This document shows, in pieces, positions 6,718 through 16,043 of a DNA stretch of 16,209 bases. Source of the stretch: Deltaproteobacteria bacterium (GTDB lineage: Bacteria > Desulfobacterota > DSM-4660 > Desulfatiglandales > B25-G16); contig JAGYMO010000286.1 of assembly GCA_018400255.1 (NCBI GenBank), positions 1 to 16,209 on the forward strand. Direction: 5' to 3'. Both the position numbers and the translations under genes were made by a program. The stretch's first letter is position 1; the number at the start of each line of letters is the position of its first letter. Under the pieces are notes generated by a model that did not search any database, had not been told where the DNA came from, and saw only the letters and a list, made by a program, of their open reading frames with translations.

Positions 6718-9700
6718 AACACGTAAGGACTTTTTTCAGCAACAGATTGGAAATCCTGGCAGAAAAATTCAGCTCTGTCATTAGCACGCCTCTTTTATCT
6801 CCTATGGACGAGGAAATCATCATTGTTCAAAGCTCTGGTATGGGGCGCTGGATATCAATGACATTTGCAAGGCATTATGGGGTATGCGCAAACTTCAAGT
6901 TTTATTTCCCAAATGCCTTTGCCCGGGAAATATTCAGCAAGGTAATACCCGATATCCAGGAGTCTTCACCCTTTCAACCGAAAATAATGTCCTGGAGAAT
7001 AATGAGGCTGCTCCAATCCTTCAAGAAAAGAAAGGGATTTGAGAGCATAGATCTCTACCTTGGAGAAAAGAGGGATAATCTTAAATGTTTTCAACTTGCG
7101 GAACGGATTGCGGATACCTTTGACCAATATCAGCTCTTTCGTCCTGAAATGATTATTGATTGGGAGAACAATAATGAGAATCATTGGCAGGCAATTCTAT
7201 GGCGAGAGCTGGTTAAGGGGATAGAAAAAATGCATCGTGCTGCACTGGGGATGACGTTTATTAATGAGACCGAAAAACTTCCAAACGATATAGACTATTT
7301 TCCCTCAAGAATTTCTATCTTTGGTATCTCATCGCTCCCAAAATTTTATTTGCAAATGTTTGATACAATATCAAGGTTCACCGAGGTAAACCTCTTTCTT
7401 ATGAATCCAAGCAAGGAGTATTGGGGTGATATTATATCTGAGCCCGCTGCAGAAAAAAGGCTCGCAGTCCTAGGCGAAGAAGGCACAGAGGAACTCTATT
7501 TTGAAAAAGGAAATGGGGTTCTTGCATTTATGGGTATCCTTGGGAGGGATTTTTTTGAGGCTATAAGCGAACTTGAAGGGGAAGAATATCCATTTTTTCA
7601 AGAGCCTGGCCAGGACAATCTTCTTTCTTGCATACAATCAGATATTCTGAATTTGGTGGACAGAAAGAAAGAAGATTACAGGGGCAATTTCATTGAAGAT
7701 GCCGACAACTCAATAAAAATCAATTCATGCCACAGCCCAATGAGAGAAATTGAGGTCTTGCATGATTGGCTTCTCACTATGTTTGAAAAGAACAAGGATC
7801 TTATGCCGGAGGATATCCTTGTAATGGCGCCAGACATAGAGTCTTACGCGCCTTATATACAGGCAGTCTTCGACATGAGAACAGACAACCCGGCAAAAGT
7901 TCCCTTTACCATTGCAGACCGAGGTCTTAGAGATAGAGGGAATATCATAAACACCTTTCTTGCAATCCTTGATCTTACCAAAAGCCGCTTCACCGCCCCA
8001 GAGATTCTTTCAATATTGGATTCGCAGGCCATTCACCAAACATTTGAATTATCGGAAGCAGATCTGGACCAGATTCGAAACTGGGTAAGAGACACAAGAA
8101 TACGATGGGGGATAGACGGGCAGAATAAAGAAAGAGAAGGACTGCCCCCATTCGTGGAGAACACATGGAGGGCCGGCATTGACAGGCTGATCCTGGGGTA
8201 TGCACTACCTGGTAAGGGCGAAAATTTATTTGAGGGCATTCTCCCCTATGATAATATTGAGGGTCAAAGCTCCATTACCCTTGGAAGGTTTATCGAATTT
8301 ACAAATCGTTTATTCACCCACATCCTATCCCTCGAAAAACCCCGGGCACTAAATGAATGGTCCGAGATTCTTTTAGCCCTCCTTAGTGACCTTTTTACCC
8401 CCGACACAGAGATGGAAATGGAGATGCAGACCTTAAGGCAGACCATAGTCGATCTGTCCAAACAGCAGGATATATCAGGCTTCAAGGAGCATATTGGTAT
8501 CGACATAATCAAATGGCATATAGAGCACTCTTTCATTCAAAAGGGCTATGGAGCTGGATTTATGAACGGAGGGGTTACGTTCTGCGCCATGTTACCCATG
8601 AGAAGCATACCCTTTAAAATAATATGCATCATAGGTATGAATAACGACGCATACCCACGTCAAAACAATCCGGTAGGATTTGACCTCATAGCCAAAAACC
8701 CTAAGCCTGGTGATCGATCCAGGCGTAATGACGATAGGTATCTTTTCCTTGAAGCCCTTCTTTCAGCAAGAAAGGCATTCTATATAAGCTATATCGGCCA
8801 AAATATTAAGGATAACAGCGTTAAACCCCCTTCAGTTCTCGTTAGCGAGCTTATAGATTATATTGAGCAGGGCTTTACCATGAAAGATAAGGATATAATA
8901 GATCATATCTTCACCAGACACCGGCTCCAGGCATTTAACCCAGCTTATTTCATGGGTAATGATAAATTATTTAGCTACTCTGGAGACAATTATAAGGCTG
9001 CCCAGAATTTATGCAATAAACCTATTGCCCCCGTCCCGTTTATATCCCGAGAACTGAGCGAGCTTGGACCGGAATGGAGGGCTATCGATATTGACGACCT
9101 ATGCGCCTTTTTCGGAAATCCGGCCAAGTTTTTTGTTAATAAAAGATTGGGTATAAAATTCCCAGAGGAGGACTTTCCCTTAGAGGACATTGAAACCTTT
9201 GACATTAACAAACTGGATAAATATCTGATGGAGCAAGATCTCTTAAAACACAAAACAAAAGGGAAAGATAAGGGTGAATTGCTTAATTTAATGAGGACGT
9301 CCGGCAGGCTTCCCCACGGAAAAGTAGGAGAGTGTGTGGTTGAGGAAATCAGCGAAGAGATAGATGTTTTTTTAAAAAAAACGTATCCTTACACATCAAA
9401 AACCCTGCTTGAACCCCTTAAAGTTGATCTGAATATTTGCGGTTTTAATCTTACGGGCCAAATCAACAGCATTTACCAGAATTGGCTCATTCAATATCGC
9501 TATGCAAAGATAAGGCCCAGGGATATGCTAAAAGTATGGATCTACCACTTAACAATGAATAGCATTAAAAATAAGGGATACCCTCTTATAAGTATGTTTG
9601 CAGGCCTTTCTGCTAAATCCTCTAACTCACCCTGGGAGGCATTTCAATATGGCCCGACAGAAAACAGCGAAGAGATAATGAAAGTACTATTAGAAAAGTA

Positions 9701-9971
9701 CTGGGAGGGTTTAAGAAAACCCATACATTTCTTTCCAAATTCTTCATGGATCTATGCCTCATACCTTTTGAAAAACAAGCCCAGGGATTATTGCATTAAT
9801 AAGGCATCCGATAAGTGGTTAGGGGGAACAATGATACGCGGTGAGGCAGAGGACCCTTATAATAGCCTTTGCTTCTCAACCAATAATCCGCTTGATTCGG
9901 ATTTTGAGCAAATCTCTGAGCAGATTTTTGGACCGCTATTAAGGCATCAGGAACTATTTAAAAATGGATAA
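6714..9971 (+). CDS. recC: RecBCD subunit gamma, RecC
   Basis: RecC holds RecB and RecD together, splits the DNA strands and, in E. coli, recognises Chi; it is a helicase fold without ATPase motifs. The 1085 residues are close to the 1122 of E. coli RecC. Recognisable blocks are FFSNRLEIL (7-15) and IIVQSSGMGRWISMTFA (36-52) at the N terminus; SCHSPMREIEVLHDWLL (about 340), very near the E. coli sequence; and LPMRSIPFKIICIIGMNNDAYPRQ (from about 626) followed by GDRSRRNDDRYLFLEAL (about 665). No Walker A motif is present, as expected. ATG 6714 is the only usable start in frame. The stop overlaps recB by 8 nt, so translation is probably coupled. A T7A8 run at 9367-9381 lies in frame over F-L-K-K. 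Whether Chi recognition is kept cannot be told from sequence. Confidence 0.96.
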   Translation: MKHVRTFFSNRLEILAEKFSSVISTPLLSPMDEEIIIVQSSGMGRWISMTFARHYGVCANFKFYFPNAFAREIFSKVIPDIQESSPFQPKIMSWRIMRLLQSFKKRKGFESIDLYLGEKRDNLKCFQLAERIADTFDQYQLFRPEMIIDWENNNENHWQAILWRELVKGIEKMHRAALGMTFINETEKLPNDIDYFPSRISIFGISSLPKFYLQMFDTISRFTEVNLFLMNPSKEYWGDIISEPAAEKRLAVLGEEGTEELYFEKGNGVLAFMGILGRDFFEAISELEGEEYPFFQEPGQDNLLSCIQSDILNLVDRKKEDYRGNFIEDADNSIKINSCHSPMREIEVLHDWLLTMFEKNKDLMPEDILVMAPDIESYAPYIQAVFDMRTDNPAKVPFTIADRGLRDRGNIINTFLAILDLTKSRFTAPEILSILDSQAIHQTFELSEADLDQIRNWVRDTRIRWGIDGQNKEREGLPPFVENTWRAGIDRLILGYALPGKGENLFEGILPYDNIEGQSSITLGRFIEFTNRLFTHILSLEKPRALNEWSEILLALLSDLFTPDTEMEMEMQTLRQTIVDLSKQQDISGFKEHIGIDIIKWHIEHSFIQKGYGAGFMNGGVTFCAMLPMRSIPFKIICIIGMNNDAYPRQNNPVGFDLIAKNPKPGDRSRRNDDRYLFLEALLSARKAFYISYIGQNIKDNSVKPPSVLVSELIDYIEQGFTMKDKDIIDHIFTRHRLQAFNPAYFMGNDKLFSYSGDNYKAAQNLCNKPIAPVPFISRELSELGPEWRAIDIDDLCAFFGNPAKFFVNKRLGIKFPEEDFPLEDIETFDINKLDKYLMEQDLLKHKTKGKDKGELLNLMRTSGRLPHGKVGECVVEEISEEIDVFLKKTYPYTSKTLLEPLKVDLNICGFNLTGQINSIYQNWLIQYRYAKIRPRDMLKVWIYHLTMNSIKNKGYPLISMFAGLSAKSSNSPWEAFQYGPTENSEEIMKVLLEKYWEGLRKPIHFFPNSSWIYASYLLKNKPRDYCINKASDKWLGGTMIRGEAEDPYNSLCFSTNNPLDSDFEQISEQIFGPLLRHQELFKNG

Positions 9972-12900
9972 ATTTACTAGATTTGACATGTTAAAAAGCC
10001 CTTTAGAGGGAACAAACCTTATAGAGGCAAGTGCCGGCACCGGGAAGACCTATACAATAGCCGGCCTCTTTCTCCGGTTGCTCCTTGAAAAATGGCTTTC
10101 TGTAGATGAAATCCTGGTAGTAACCTTCACGGAAAGTGCGACGGAAGAGCTTAAAGAAAGGATCCTGAATAAACTCAGGGAGGCGGTGAAGGTTTTCACC
10201 GGGGAGAGCACTGAGGACTCCTTCCTGGCAAATCTATTCATAAAACATAAGGATAGCAAAAGGGCATTAAGACACCTGATAAATTCTATCAGATCATTTG
10301 ACCTGGCATCTATATTCACAATACACAGTTTTTGCATGCGGGTATTGTATGAAAATACATTTGAGATCGGCGGTCTTTTTGACACCCTGTTGATAACGGA
10401 CCAGGAGGAACTAAAAAGAGAGGTTGCCACCGATTTTTGGCGCACTAAATTCTACAATGAATCACCGACCTTTATTAGATATCTGATGTATAAGAAATTC
10501 TCCCTTGAAACCCTCATATCTCTCTTTTCCACCAGGTCTTCACAGTTAGATATGAAGATTATCCCAAGGCCTGATAACAGTAATGTTATTTCCCTGGAAG
10601 ATAACTACAGGCTGTCTTTTTTTAATTTTAGTAAAAACTGGAAGACAGTGAAGGAAGATATCCGTGATCTAATATTAAATAGTGAGAGCCTGAACAGGAA
10701 GAAGTACCCTGAAAGTAAGCTCGACGCATGGATTGAAAAAATCGATAGCATCATCAACCCTGGATCAGACACGCCCGCACTCCCCAATGAGCTTGAGAAA
10801 TTTACTACCACAAGCCTCAAAGAGGCAACTAAGCTTAATTGCGCTACGCCAACCCACCCATTTTTTGACCTCTGTGAAGACCTCATTGAAAAAAGGATGC
10901 TCCTGGAGCAATTCTTTGAAAAACGTCTTATCGCACTAAAAGTGGAGTTTCTTCGCTATGCTGAAGATAAACTCAGAGAAAAAAAGGATAGACGAAACCT
11001 CCAGTTTTTCGATGATCTTTTGAGCAGGCTTTACTATGCCTTAGAGCGGAAAGGCGGGGAAAAGCTTGCCCACTCCCTTAGGCTAAAATTCAAGGCAGCC
11101 CTTATCGATGAATTTCAGGATACCGACCCGGTTCAATATGCCATCTTCAAAAAAATATTCAACAAGGAAAAAAGCAGCCTTTTCCTGATAGGTGACCCCA
11201 AACAGGCAATATATGGCTTCCGCGGTGCCGATATATTTACATATATACATGCCTCCCGGGACGTCAACACCCGTTATACACTTTTAGAAAACTGGCGTGC
11301 GGATGCCCCACTCATTACTGCAATAAACACGATCTTCTCCGGCGTTGAAAGCCCTTTTATTTATGATAAAATTCCCTTTCCTCAAATCTCAGCCTCAACC
11401 ATAAATAATGCCCATGGCTTCACCCTTAAGGGAAAAGAACAGCCTCCTTTTACACTATGGTATGTAAAATCCGGCGACGACACAACATCAGAAAAACGAA
11501 TTCCCAAAACACGGGCAAGGGGCCAAATCTCAAAGGCGGTTGCTGTTGAAATCTCCTCCCTTATCCATTTAGGGAAAAAGGGGGAGGCCCTGATAAAAGG
11601 CAAACCAGTGGAGTCAGGCGATATTGCCGTGCTCGTAAGAAAAAATGATGAGGCCCGACTTTTACAACAATCCCTTTCTGAACTTCATATACCAAGCGCT
11701 ATTCACAGCTCTGGAAATATCTTTGACACCCACGAGGCAATTGAAATGAAAAGGCTTTTAGATGCTATTGCACAGCCTAATGATTTAAGGCTGTTAAGGC
11801 CTGCCCTCGCAACTGATATAATAGGCGTGGAAGCGGAAAAACTGGATTTAATGATAGACAATGGGCCAGGATGGGAAAAATGGCTCGTTACATTCAAGGA
11901 GTACCACGAGATTTGGCAAAAAAAGGGATTCGTACAGATGTTCAGGCATCTATTAGGGAACGAAAACGTGCTCATGCGGCTTATGTCCTTTTCCGATGGG
12001 GAGCGGAGAAACACCAATATTCTTCATCTCTCTGAAATCCTGCAATGTGTATCTTTAGAAAAAAAACTCACCATGGAAGGCCTCCTGCAATGGCTTTCCG
12101 AACAAATAGCATCACAAGACCCCGGATTAGAGGAACATCAATTACGTTTAGAGAGTGACGAAAATGCGGTAAAATTAATAACCATACATAAAAGCAAGGG
12201 GCTTGAGTACCCCATTGTCTTTTGCCCATATATGTGGGACGGCTCCAGAATAAAAAACCCAAAGGGGCCTATTATATTTCACGACGAAGAAGAAGACATG
12301 AAGCCAACCCTTGATCTTGGCTCTCAGGAAATAGATAGAAACAGGGCACTTGCCGAAAAACAACAGCTTGCCGAAAACCTTCGGCTTTTTTATGTAGCCT
12401 TAACAAGGGCGAAAAACCTTTGTTACACAATATGGGGCTGTTTCAATGAGGCTGATACCTCTGCACCTGCATACCTCTTTCACCTGGGTGAATCACCCAA
12501 AGAGGAAAATATCACGGATTACATAGAGAAAAGGTTTAAGGGCCTGGATAACAATGACATATTTAACGATCTGAAAAACATCGCGCAAAGGTCCAGCGGC
12601 ACCATAGTGATTTCCGAGCCTCCTTCGGCATCAGAGGAAAAACTTTCTCCACTACATGAAGAGGCAAAAAGCCTTACATTCAGGGTATTCTCGGGCAATA
12701 TAGATAGAAGTTACCGCATTGCAAGCTTCTCATCCCTCATATCAAATCAGGGCCGGGGAGAAGAATATAAAGACCATGACATTAAAGCCACCTCAAATTT
12801 GAATACCTACATGAATCCTGAGGAATCAGGGCTCGAGGAAACTGTTTTTGATATATTCTCATTTCCAAAAGGCGCAAGGTCAGGGCTATTCTTTCATGAT

Positions 12901-13608
12901 TTACTGGAGCATACAGACTTTACAGAAACCAATCATCAGGCAGTAAAAGATACAATAAGAGAAAAGCTTGAAGAATATGGAATTGACTTATCATGGGAAT
13001 ATATTGTCTACGATATGCTGGGAAAGCTTATATCCACCCCATTGCTAGACCCGGGGAATAACATTGATCTTCGGTTAGAATACATCGGGAAAAAAGACAG
13101 ATTAAATGAATTGCAGTTTTATTTTCCCTTAAAAGAGATTTCACCCATAAGACTTAAAGATGTATTTCACAAATACTCAGGCGTTAACCTCCCCGAAGAG
13201 TTTCCTCAATGCATCGATCGCCTGCAATTTTCACCGGTCAGAGGGTTTATGACCGGCTTTATTGACATGGTATTTCGCTTTAGGGAAAAGTTTTACCTGG
13301 TAGATTGGAAATCAAATCTGATTGGCACATCCGTTGAGGACTATAACCAGGACACACTGGCCAAGGTAATGGAAGATGAATACTATACGCTTCAATATCA
13401 AATATACACGGTCGCCTTAAATCAATACCTATCGCTACGCCTCCCGGATTATGACTACGAAAGCCATTTTGGGGGTATATTTTACATATTCCTGAGGGGA
13501 GTAGACCCAAAAATTGGCACCGAATTTGGAATATACAGAAAAAGGCCGCCTGAAGACTTTGTCAGGGCCTTAAGTGAGCAGCTCATAGATAAAAGTGGGA
13601 TACGTTAG
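9964..13608 (+). CDS. recB: RecBCD subunit beta, RecB helicase-nuclease
   Basis: RecB is the 3'-5' SF1 helicase and the only nuclease of RecBCD, and it loads RecA at double-strand breaks. The 1214 residues compare with 1180 in E. coli. Motifs in order: Walker A EASAGTGKT (21-29); LIDEFQDTDPVQYA (about 380-393); IGDPKQAIYGFRGAD (about 409-423); a helicase motif TIHKSKGLEYP (about 740-750); and LFYVALTRAK (about 808-817). In the C-terminal nuclease domain His978, Asp1101, Asp1114 and Lys1116 (GFIDMVF...LVDWKSN) match E. coli His956/Asp1067/Asp1080/Lys1082, with identical spacing among the last three. The catalytic set is therefore complete, the only local change being DWK for DYK. The ATG overlaps the end of recC by 8 nt, and CAGGA lies about 12 nt upstream. 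recD follows 2 nt after the stop. Confidence 0.97.
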   Translation: MDKFTRFDMLKSPLEGTNLIEASAGTGKTYTIAGLFLRLLLEKWLSVDEILVVTFTESATEELKERILNKLREAVKVFTGESTEDSFLANLFIKHKDSKRALRHLINSIRSFDLASIFTIHSFCMRVLYENTFEIGGLFDTLLITDQEELKREVATDFWRTKFYNESPTFIRYLMYKKFSLETLISLFSTRSSQLDMKIIPRPDNSNVISLEDNYRLSFFNFSKNWKTVKEDIRDLILNSESLNRKKYPESKLDAWIEKIDSIINPGSDTPALPNELEKFTTTSLKEATKLNCATPTHPFFDLCEDLIEKRMLLEQFFEKRLIALKVEFLRYAEDKLREKKDRRNLQFFDDLLSRLYYALERKGGEKLAHSLRLKFKAALIDEFQDTDPVQYAIFKKIFNKEKSSLFLIGDPKQAIYGFRGADIFTYIHASRDVNTRYTLLENWRADAPLITAINTIFSGVESPFIYDKIPFPQISASTINNAHGFTLKGKEQPPFTLWYVKSGDDTTSEKRIPKTRARGQISKAVAVEISSLIHLGKKGEALIKGKPVESGDIAVLVRKNDEARLLQQSLSELHIPSAIHSSGNIFDTHEAIEMKRLLDAIAQPNDLRLLRPALATDIIGVEAEKLDLMIDNGPGWEKWLVTFKEYHEIWQKKGFVQMFRHLLGNENVLMRLMSFSDGERRNTNILHLSEILQCVSLEKKLTMEGLLQWLSEQIASQDPGLEEHQLRLESDENAVKLITIHKSKGLEYPIVFCPYMWDGSRIKNPKGPIIFHDEEEDMKPTLDLGSQEIDRNRALAEKQQLAENLRLFYVALTRAKNLCYTIWGCFNEADTSAPAYLFHLGESPKEENITDYIEKRFKGLDNNDIFNDLKNIAQRSSGTIVISEPPSASEEKLSPLHEEAKSLTFRVFSGNIDRSYRIASFSSLISNQGRGEEYKDHDIKATSNLNTYMNPEESGLEETVFDIFSFPKGARSGLFFHDLLEHTDFTETNHQAVKDTIREKLEEYGIDLSWEYIVYDMLGKLISTPLLDPGNNIDLRLEYIGKKDRLNELQFYFPLKEISPIRLKDVFHKYSGVNLPEEFPQCIDRLQFSPVRGFMTGFIDMVFRFREKFYLVDWKSNLIGTSVEDYNQDTLAKVMEDEYYTLQYQIYTVALNQYLSLRLPDYDYESHFGGIFYIFLRGVDPKIGTEFGIYRKRPPEDFVRALSEQLIDKSGIR

Positions 13609-13610
13609 AA

Positions 13611-15458
13611 TTGAAAAAACAAGATTTATACCGGCTCTATGATAAGGGGCAGCTGTCTCTGCTTGATATCCATTTCTCAAAATTTATTGAAAGAATCGAG
13701 GGAAAGGATAATCCGGAACTGCTCCTTGCAGCAGCGCTTGTAAGCAGCTCTACAAGACAGGGCAATGTCTGCCTCAACCTGTCAGATTTATCAAAAAATA
13801 CCCTTTTAGATGCAGCAGATGGGGGCAAAGCTGTTATTTGCCCGAGATTGGATGATTGGGTGGAATCACTCAGGGCGTGCAACACAGTAGGCACGCCTGA
13901 GGAATACAAACCGCTTATTCTTGATAACAGCAACAGGCTATATCTGTTCCGCTACTGGGATTATCAGCATACACTGGCAACCTTGATAAAGGAATCCATA
14001 GAAGAAGATGACATACATTTGGATACCCCCCTTCTAAAAAAGAGACTGGAAGGCCTTTTTCCCGAAGAAGATACAGGGGAGATAAACTGGCAAAGAATTG
14101 CCGCCTTAGCTGCCTTAAAGAAACGCTTTTGTGTTATCTCGGGGGGGCCTGGAACAGGAAAAACAACCGCGGTTGTAAAAATCCTCTGCCTTATTCAGGA
14201 GCTGGAATATCCCAACAAAAAACGCATAGCAATTGCTACGCCTACTGGTAAAGCCGCCGCACGACTCCAGGAGATAATAAAATATTCAAGAGAAACTATC
14301 GACTGCCCTGAGGCAATAAAGGAATCAATTCCTGAAAAGGCATTGACTATACACCGGCTTCTACGGGCGATACCGAACTCCCCTTATTTCAAATACAGAC
14401 AGGGAAACCCACTCCCAGTAGATGTTCTCATTGTCGATGAGGCCTCCATGGTCGATATGGCCTTAATGGCCAAACTTGCCCTGGCCCTTCCACAGCATGC
14501 CAAATTGATATTATTGGGGGATAAAGATCAGCTTGCATCCGTAGAGGCAGGCGCCGCCCTTGGTGATATATGTAATGCGGCGACTATAGATACTTTTTCA
14601 AAAGAATTCTCTCAAACCCTTCAATATGCTGCGGGTTATACTATTAAAGCTGCTGATGAAACAAACCATAAAGCCAATATCAGCGATTCCATTATCCAGT
14701 TGAAAAAAAACTACAGGTTCGGTTTACATAGCGGCATATATAGATTAAGCATGGCTGTAAATAACGGCGACGGGGACGAGGCATTAAGGCTGTTGATGTC
14801 TGGGGAATTCGATGATATATCATGGAAAAAACTACCCGAATCAAATACCATCCCCAAGACCATGAAAAAGAATATCATAGAGGGCTACAGCAGTTATCTG
14901 AGGTTTAAAGATACCCTGGAAGCGCTTCATATGTTTGATAACTTCAGAGTTCTCTGCGCCCTAAGGAATGGGCATTATGGGGTTAAGGCCATAAATCTGT
15001 TGGTTGAAAAGGCCCTTGAAGAAAAAGGCCATATAACGCTAAATGACAAGTGGTATTTGGGGCGGCCTATCATGATTACAAGAAATGATTATAATTTGAG
15101 ATTATTCAATGGTGATATTGGAATAACGCTGCCGGACCCGGATAAAAATGGGGAGCTTAGGGTTTTCTTTCAAGGGGAAGACGGGGTTTTAAAAGAATTC
15201 TTCCATTTAAGCCTCCCCGAGCATGAGACTGTATTTGCAATGACAGTACATAAAAGCCAGGGATCAGAATTTGAAGAAGTGCTCCTGATTTTACCTGATG
15301 TTGAATCCCCTGTACTCACAAGGGAGCTCATTTACACCGGCATCACCAGGGCAAAAAAAGGTATTGAGATTTGGGGGAATGAGAATGTTTTTCGGAGTGC
15401 GATCTCAAGATGTATCGACCGTTCATCCGGGCTTAGAGAAGAGCTTTTGTCGTTGTAA
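13611..15458 (+). CDS. recD: RecBCD subunit alpha, RecD helicase
   Basis: RecD is the 5'-3' SF1B helicase of RecBCD and is needed for its nuclease regulation. The 615 residues compare with 608 in E. coli. The N-terminal part (LYDKGQLSLLDIHFSKFIERI) is the region that contacts RecC in the family. Motifs: Walker A GGPGTGKTT (178-186), VDEASMVD with D276/E277, GDKDQLASVEAGAALGD (about 305-321), VHKSQGSEF (546-554) and YTGITRAK (575-582). The start is TTG, 2 nt after the recB stop; no ATG or GTG lies between, and the downstream sequence matches the expected RecD N terminus, so TTG is chosen. A run of seven G (14141-14147) encodes part of Walker A. The recC-recB context rules out the stand-alone RecD2 type. 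Confidence 0.95.
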   Translation: MKKQDLYRLYDKGQLSLLDIHFSKFIERIEGKDNPELLLAAALVSSSTRQGNVCLNLSDLSKNTLLDAADGGKAVICPRLDDWVESLRACNTVGTPEEYKPLILDNSNRLYLFRYWDYQHTLATLIKESIEEDDIHLDTPLLKKRLEGLFPEEDTGEINWQRIAALAALKKRFCVISGGPGTGKTTAVVKILCLIQELEYPNKKRIAIATPTGKAAARLQEIIKYSRETIDCPEAIKESIPEKALTIHRLLRAIPNSPYFKYRQGNPLPVDVLIVDEASMVDMALMAKLALALPQHAKLILLGDKDQLASVEAGAALGDICNAATIDTFSKEFSQTLQYAAGYTIKAADETNHKANISDSIIQLKKNYRFGLHSGIYRLSMAVNNGDGDEALRLLMSGEFDDISWKKLPESNTIPKTMKKNIIEGYSSYLRFKDTLEALHMFDNFRVLCALRNGHYGVKAINLLVEKALEEKGHITLNDKWYLGRPIMITRNDYNLRLFNGDIGITLPDPDKNGELRVFFQGEDGVLKEFFHLSLPEHETVFAMTVHKSQGSEFEEVLLILPDVESPVLTRELIYTGITRAKKGIEIWGNENVFRSAISRCIDRSSGLREELLSL

Positions 15459-15536
15459 ATGCAGCCCTAAACCGTTTCATTTGTATAGCTTGTTACTTCT
15501 TATTTAACTACCCAAAAAAAACAGGTCCAATAGAAA

Positions 15537-16043
15537 ATGAATAAATTTGACATGGAAGAGATTTCTATTTCCAGCTATATACCCGGTGCAATAGGTAGAA
15601 TTACCGAGTTACATGGCAGTTACTACAAAGAGAATTGGAATTTTGGTTTGTTTTTTGAGGCAAAGGTTGCCACAGAACTCTCGCAACTATTGATAGAGGA
15701 TAAAGCATCGCGAAATAGATTTTGGGTTGTAACTGTCAAAAACAAGATAGTCGGTGGTATAGCAATTGATGGAAACCAGAGAGAAGAAGGCAGGGCGCGC
15801 CTGCGTTTTTTTATCATATCACCGGATTATCAGGGCTTAGGCATTGGCAATCTATTAATGGAGAAGACTATACATTTTTGCAAGGATTCAGGATTCAAGG
15901 AGGTATACCTTACAACCTTTGAAGGGTTAAACCCGGCAAAGCACTTATATGAGAAATGGGGCTTTAAGCTGGTGGGGGAAAAGGAGGACAATACCTGGGG
16001 CGTTGTTGTTAAAGAGCAATTTTTCATTCTTACAATAGAATAA
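15537..16043 (+). CDS. GNAT-family N-acetyltransferase
   Basis: A 168-residue protein with the GNAT fold, which transfers an acetyl group from acetyl-CoA to an amine. The acetyl-CoA binding motif A is FFIISPDYQGLGIGNLLMEK (91-110), with the Q-x-x-G-x-G/A pattern at Q99-G104. Motif B is LTTFEGLNPAKHLYEKWGFKLVGE (125-148). The N-terminal part (YIPGAIGRITELHGSYYKENW) resembles the acetyltransferase half of MarR-GNAT fusion proteins, but no helix-turn-helix domain is present. The substrate is unknown. The 78-nt gap after recD has no clear terminator, so read-through from recBCD is possible, though a functional link is not implied. ATG 15537 is used with a weak CAGG about 14 nt upstream; Met6 (15552) is an alternative start. 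Confidence 0.85.
   Translation: MNKFDMEEISISSYIPGAIGRITELHGSYYKENWNFGLFFEAKVATELSQLLIEDKASRNRFWVVTVKNKIVGGIAIDGNQREEGRARLRFFIISPDYQGLGIGNLLMEKTIHFCKDSGFKEVYLTTFEGLNPAKHLYEKWGFKLVGEKEDNTWGVVVKEQFFILTIE

Noticed and set aside
10050..10445. Minus-strand ORF of 131 codons
   Set aside because: It is antisense to the RecB Walker A region, whose coding is unambiguous; the reverse frame is Ser-rich shadow sequence.
13611..15458. RecD2 or another stand-alone SF1B helicase
   Set aside because: It is directly coupled to recC and recB, has the RecD length and N-terminal region, and lacks the long N-terminal extension of RecD2.
6714..15458. RecBCD operon as part of a phage-defence island
   Set aside because: No integrase, toxin, restriction or CRISPR gene is adjacent; the operon looks like the ordinary housekeeping recombination complex.
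15459..15536. Terminator between recD and the acetyltransferase
   Set aside because: The A8 run at about 15513-15521 has no G/C-rich stem before it on the plus strand.
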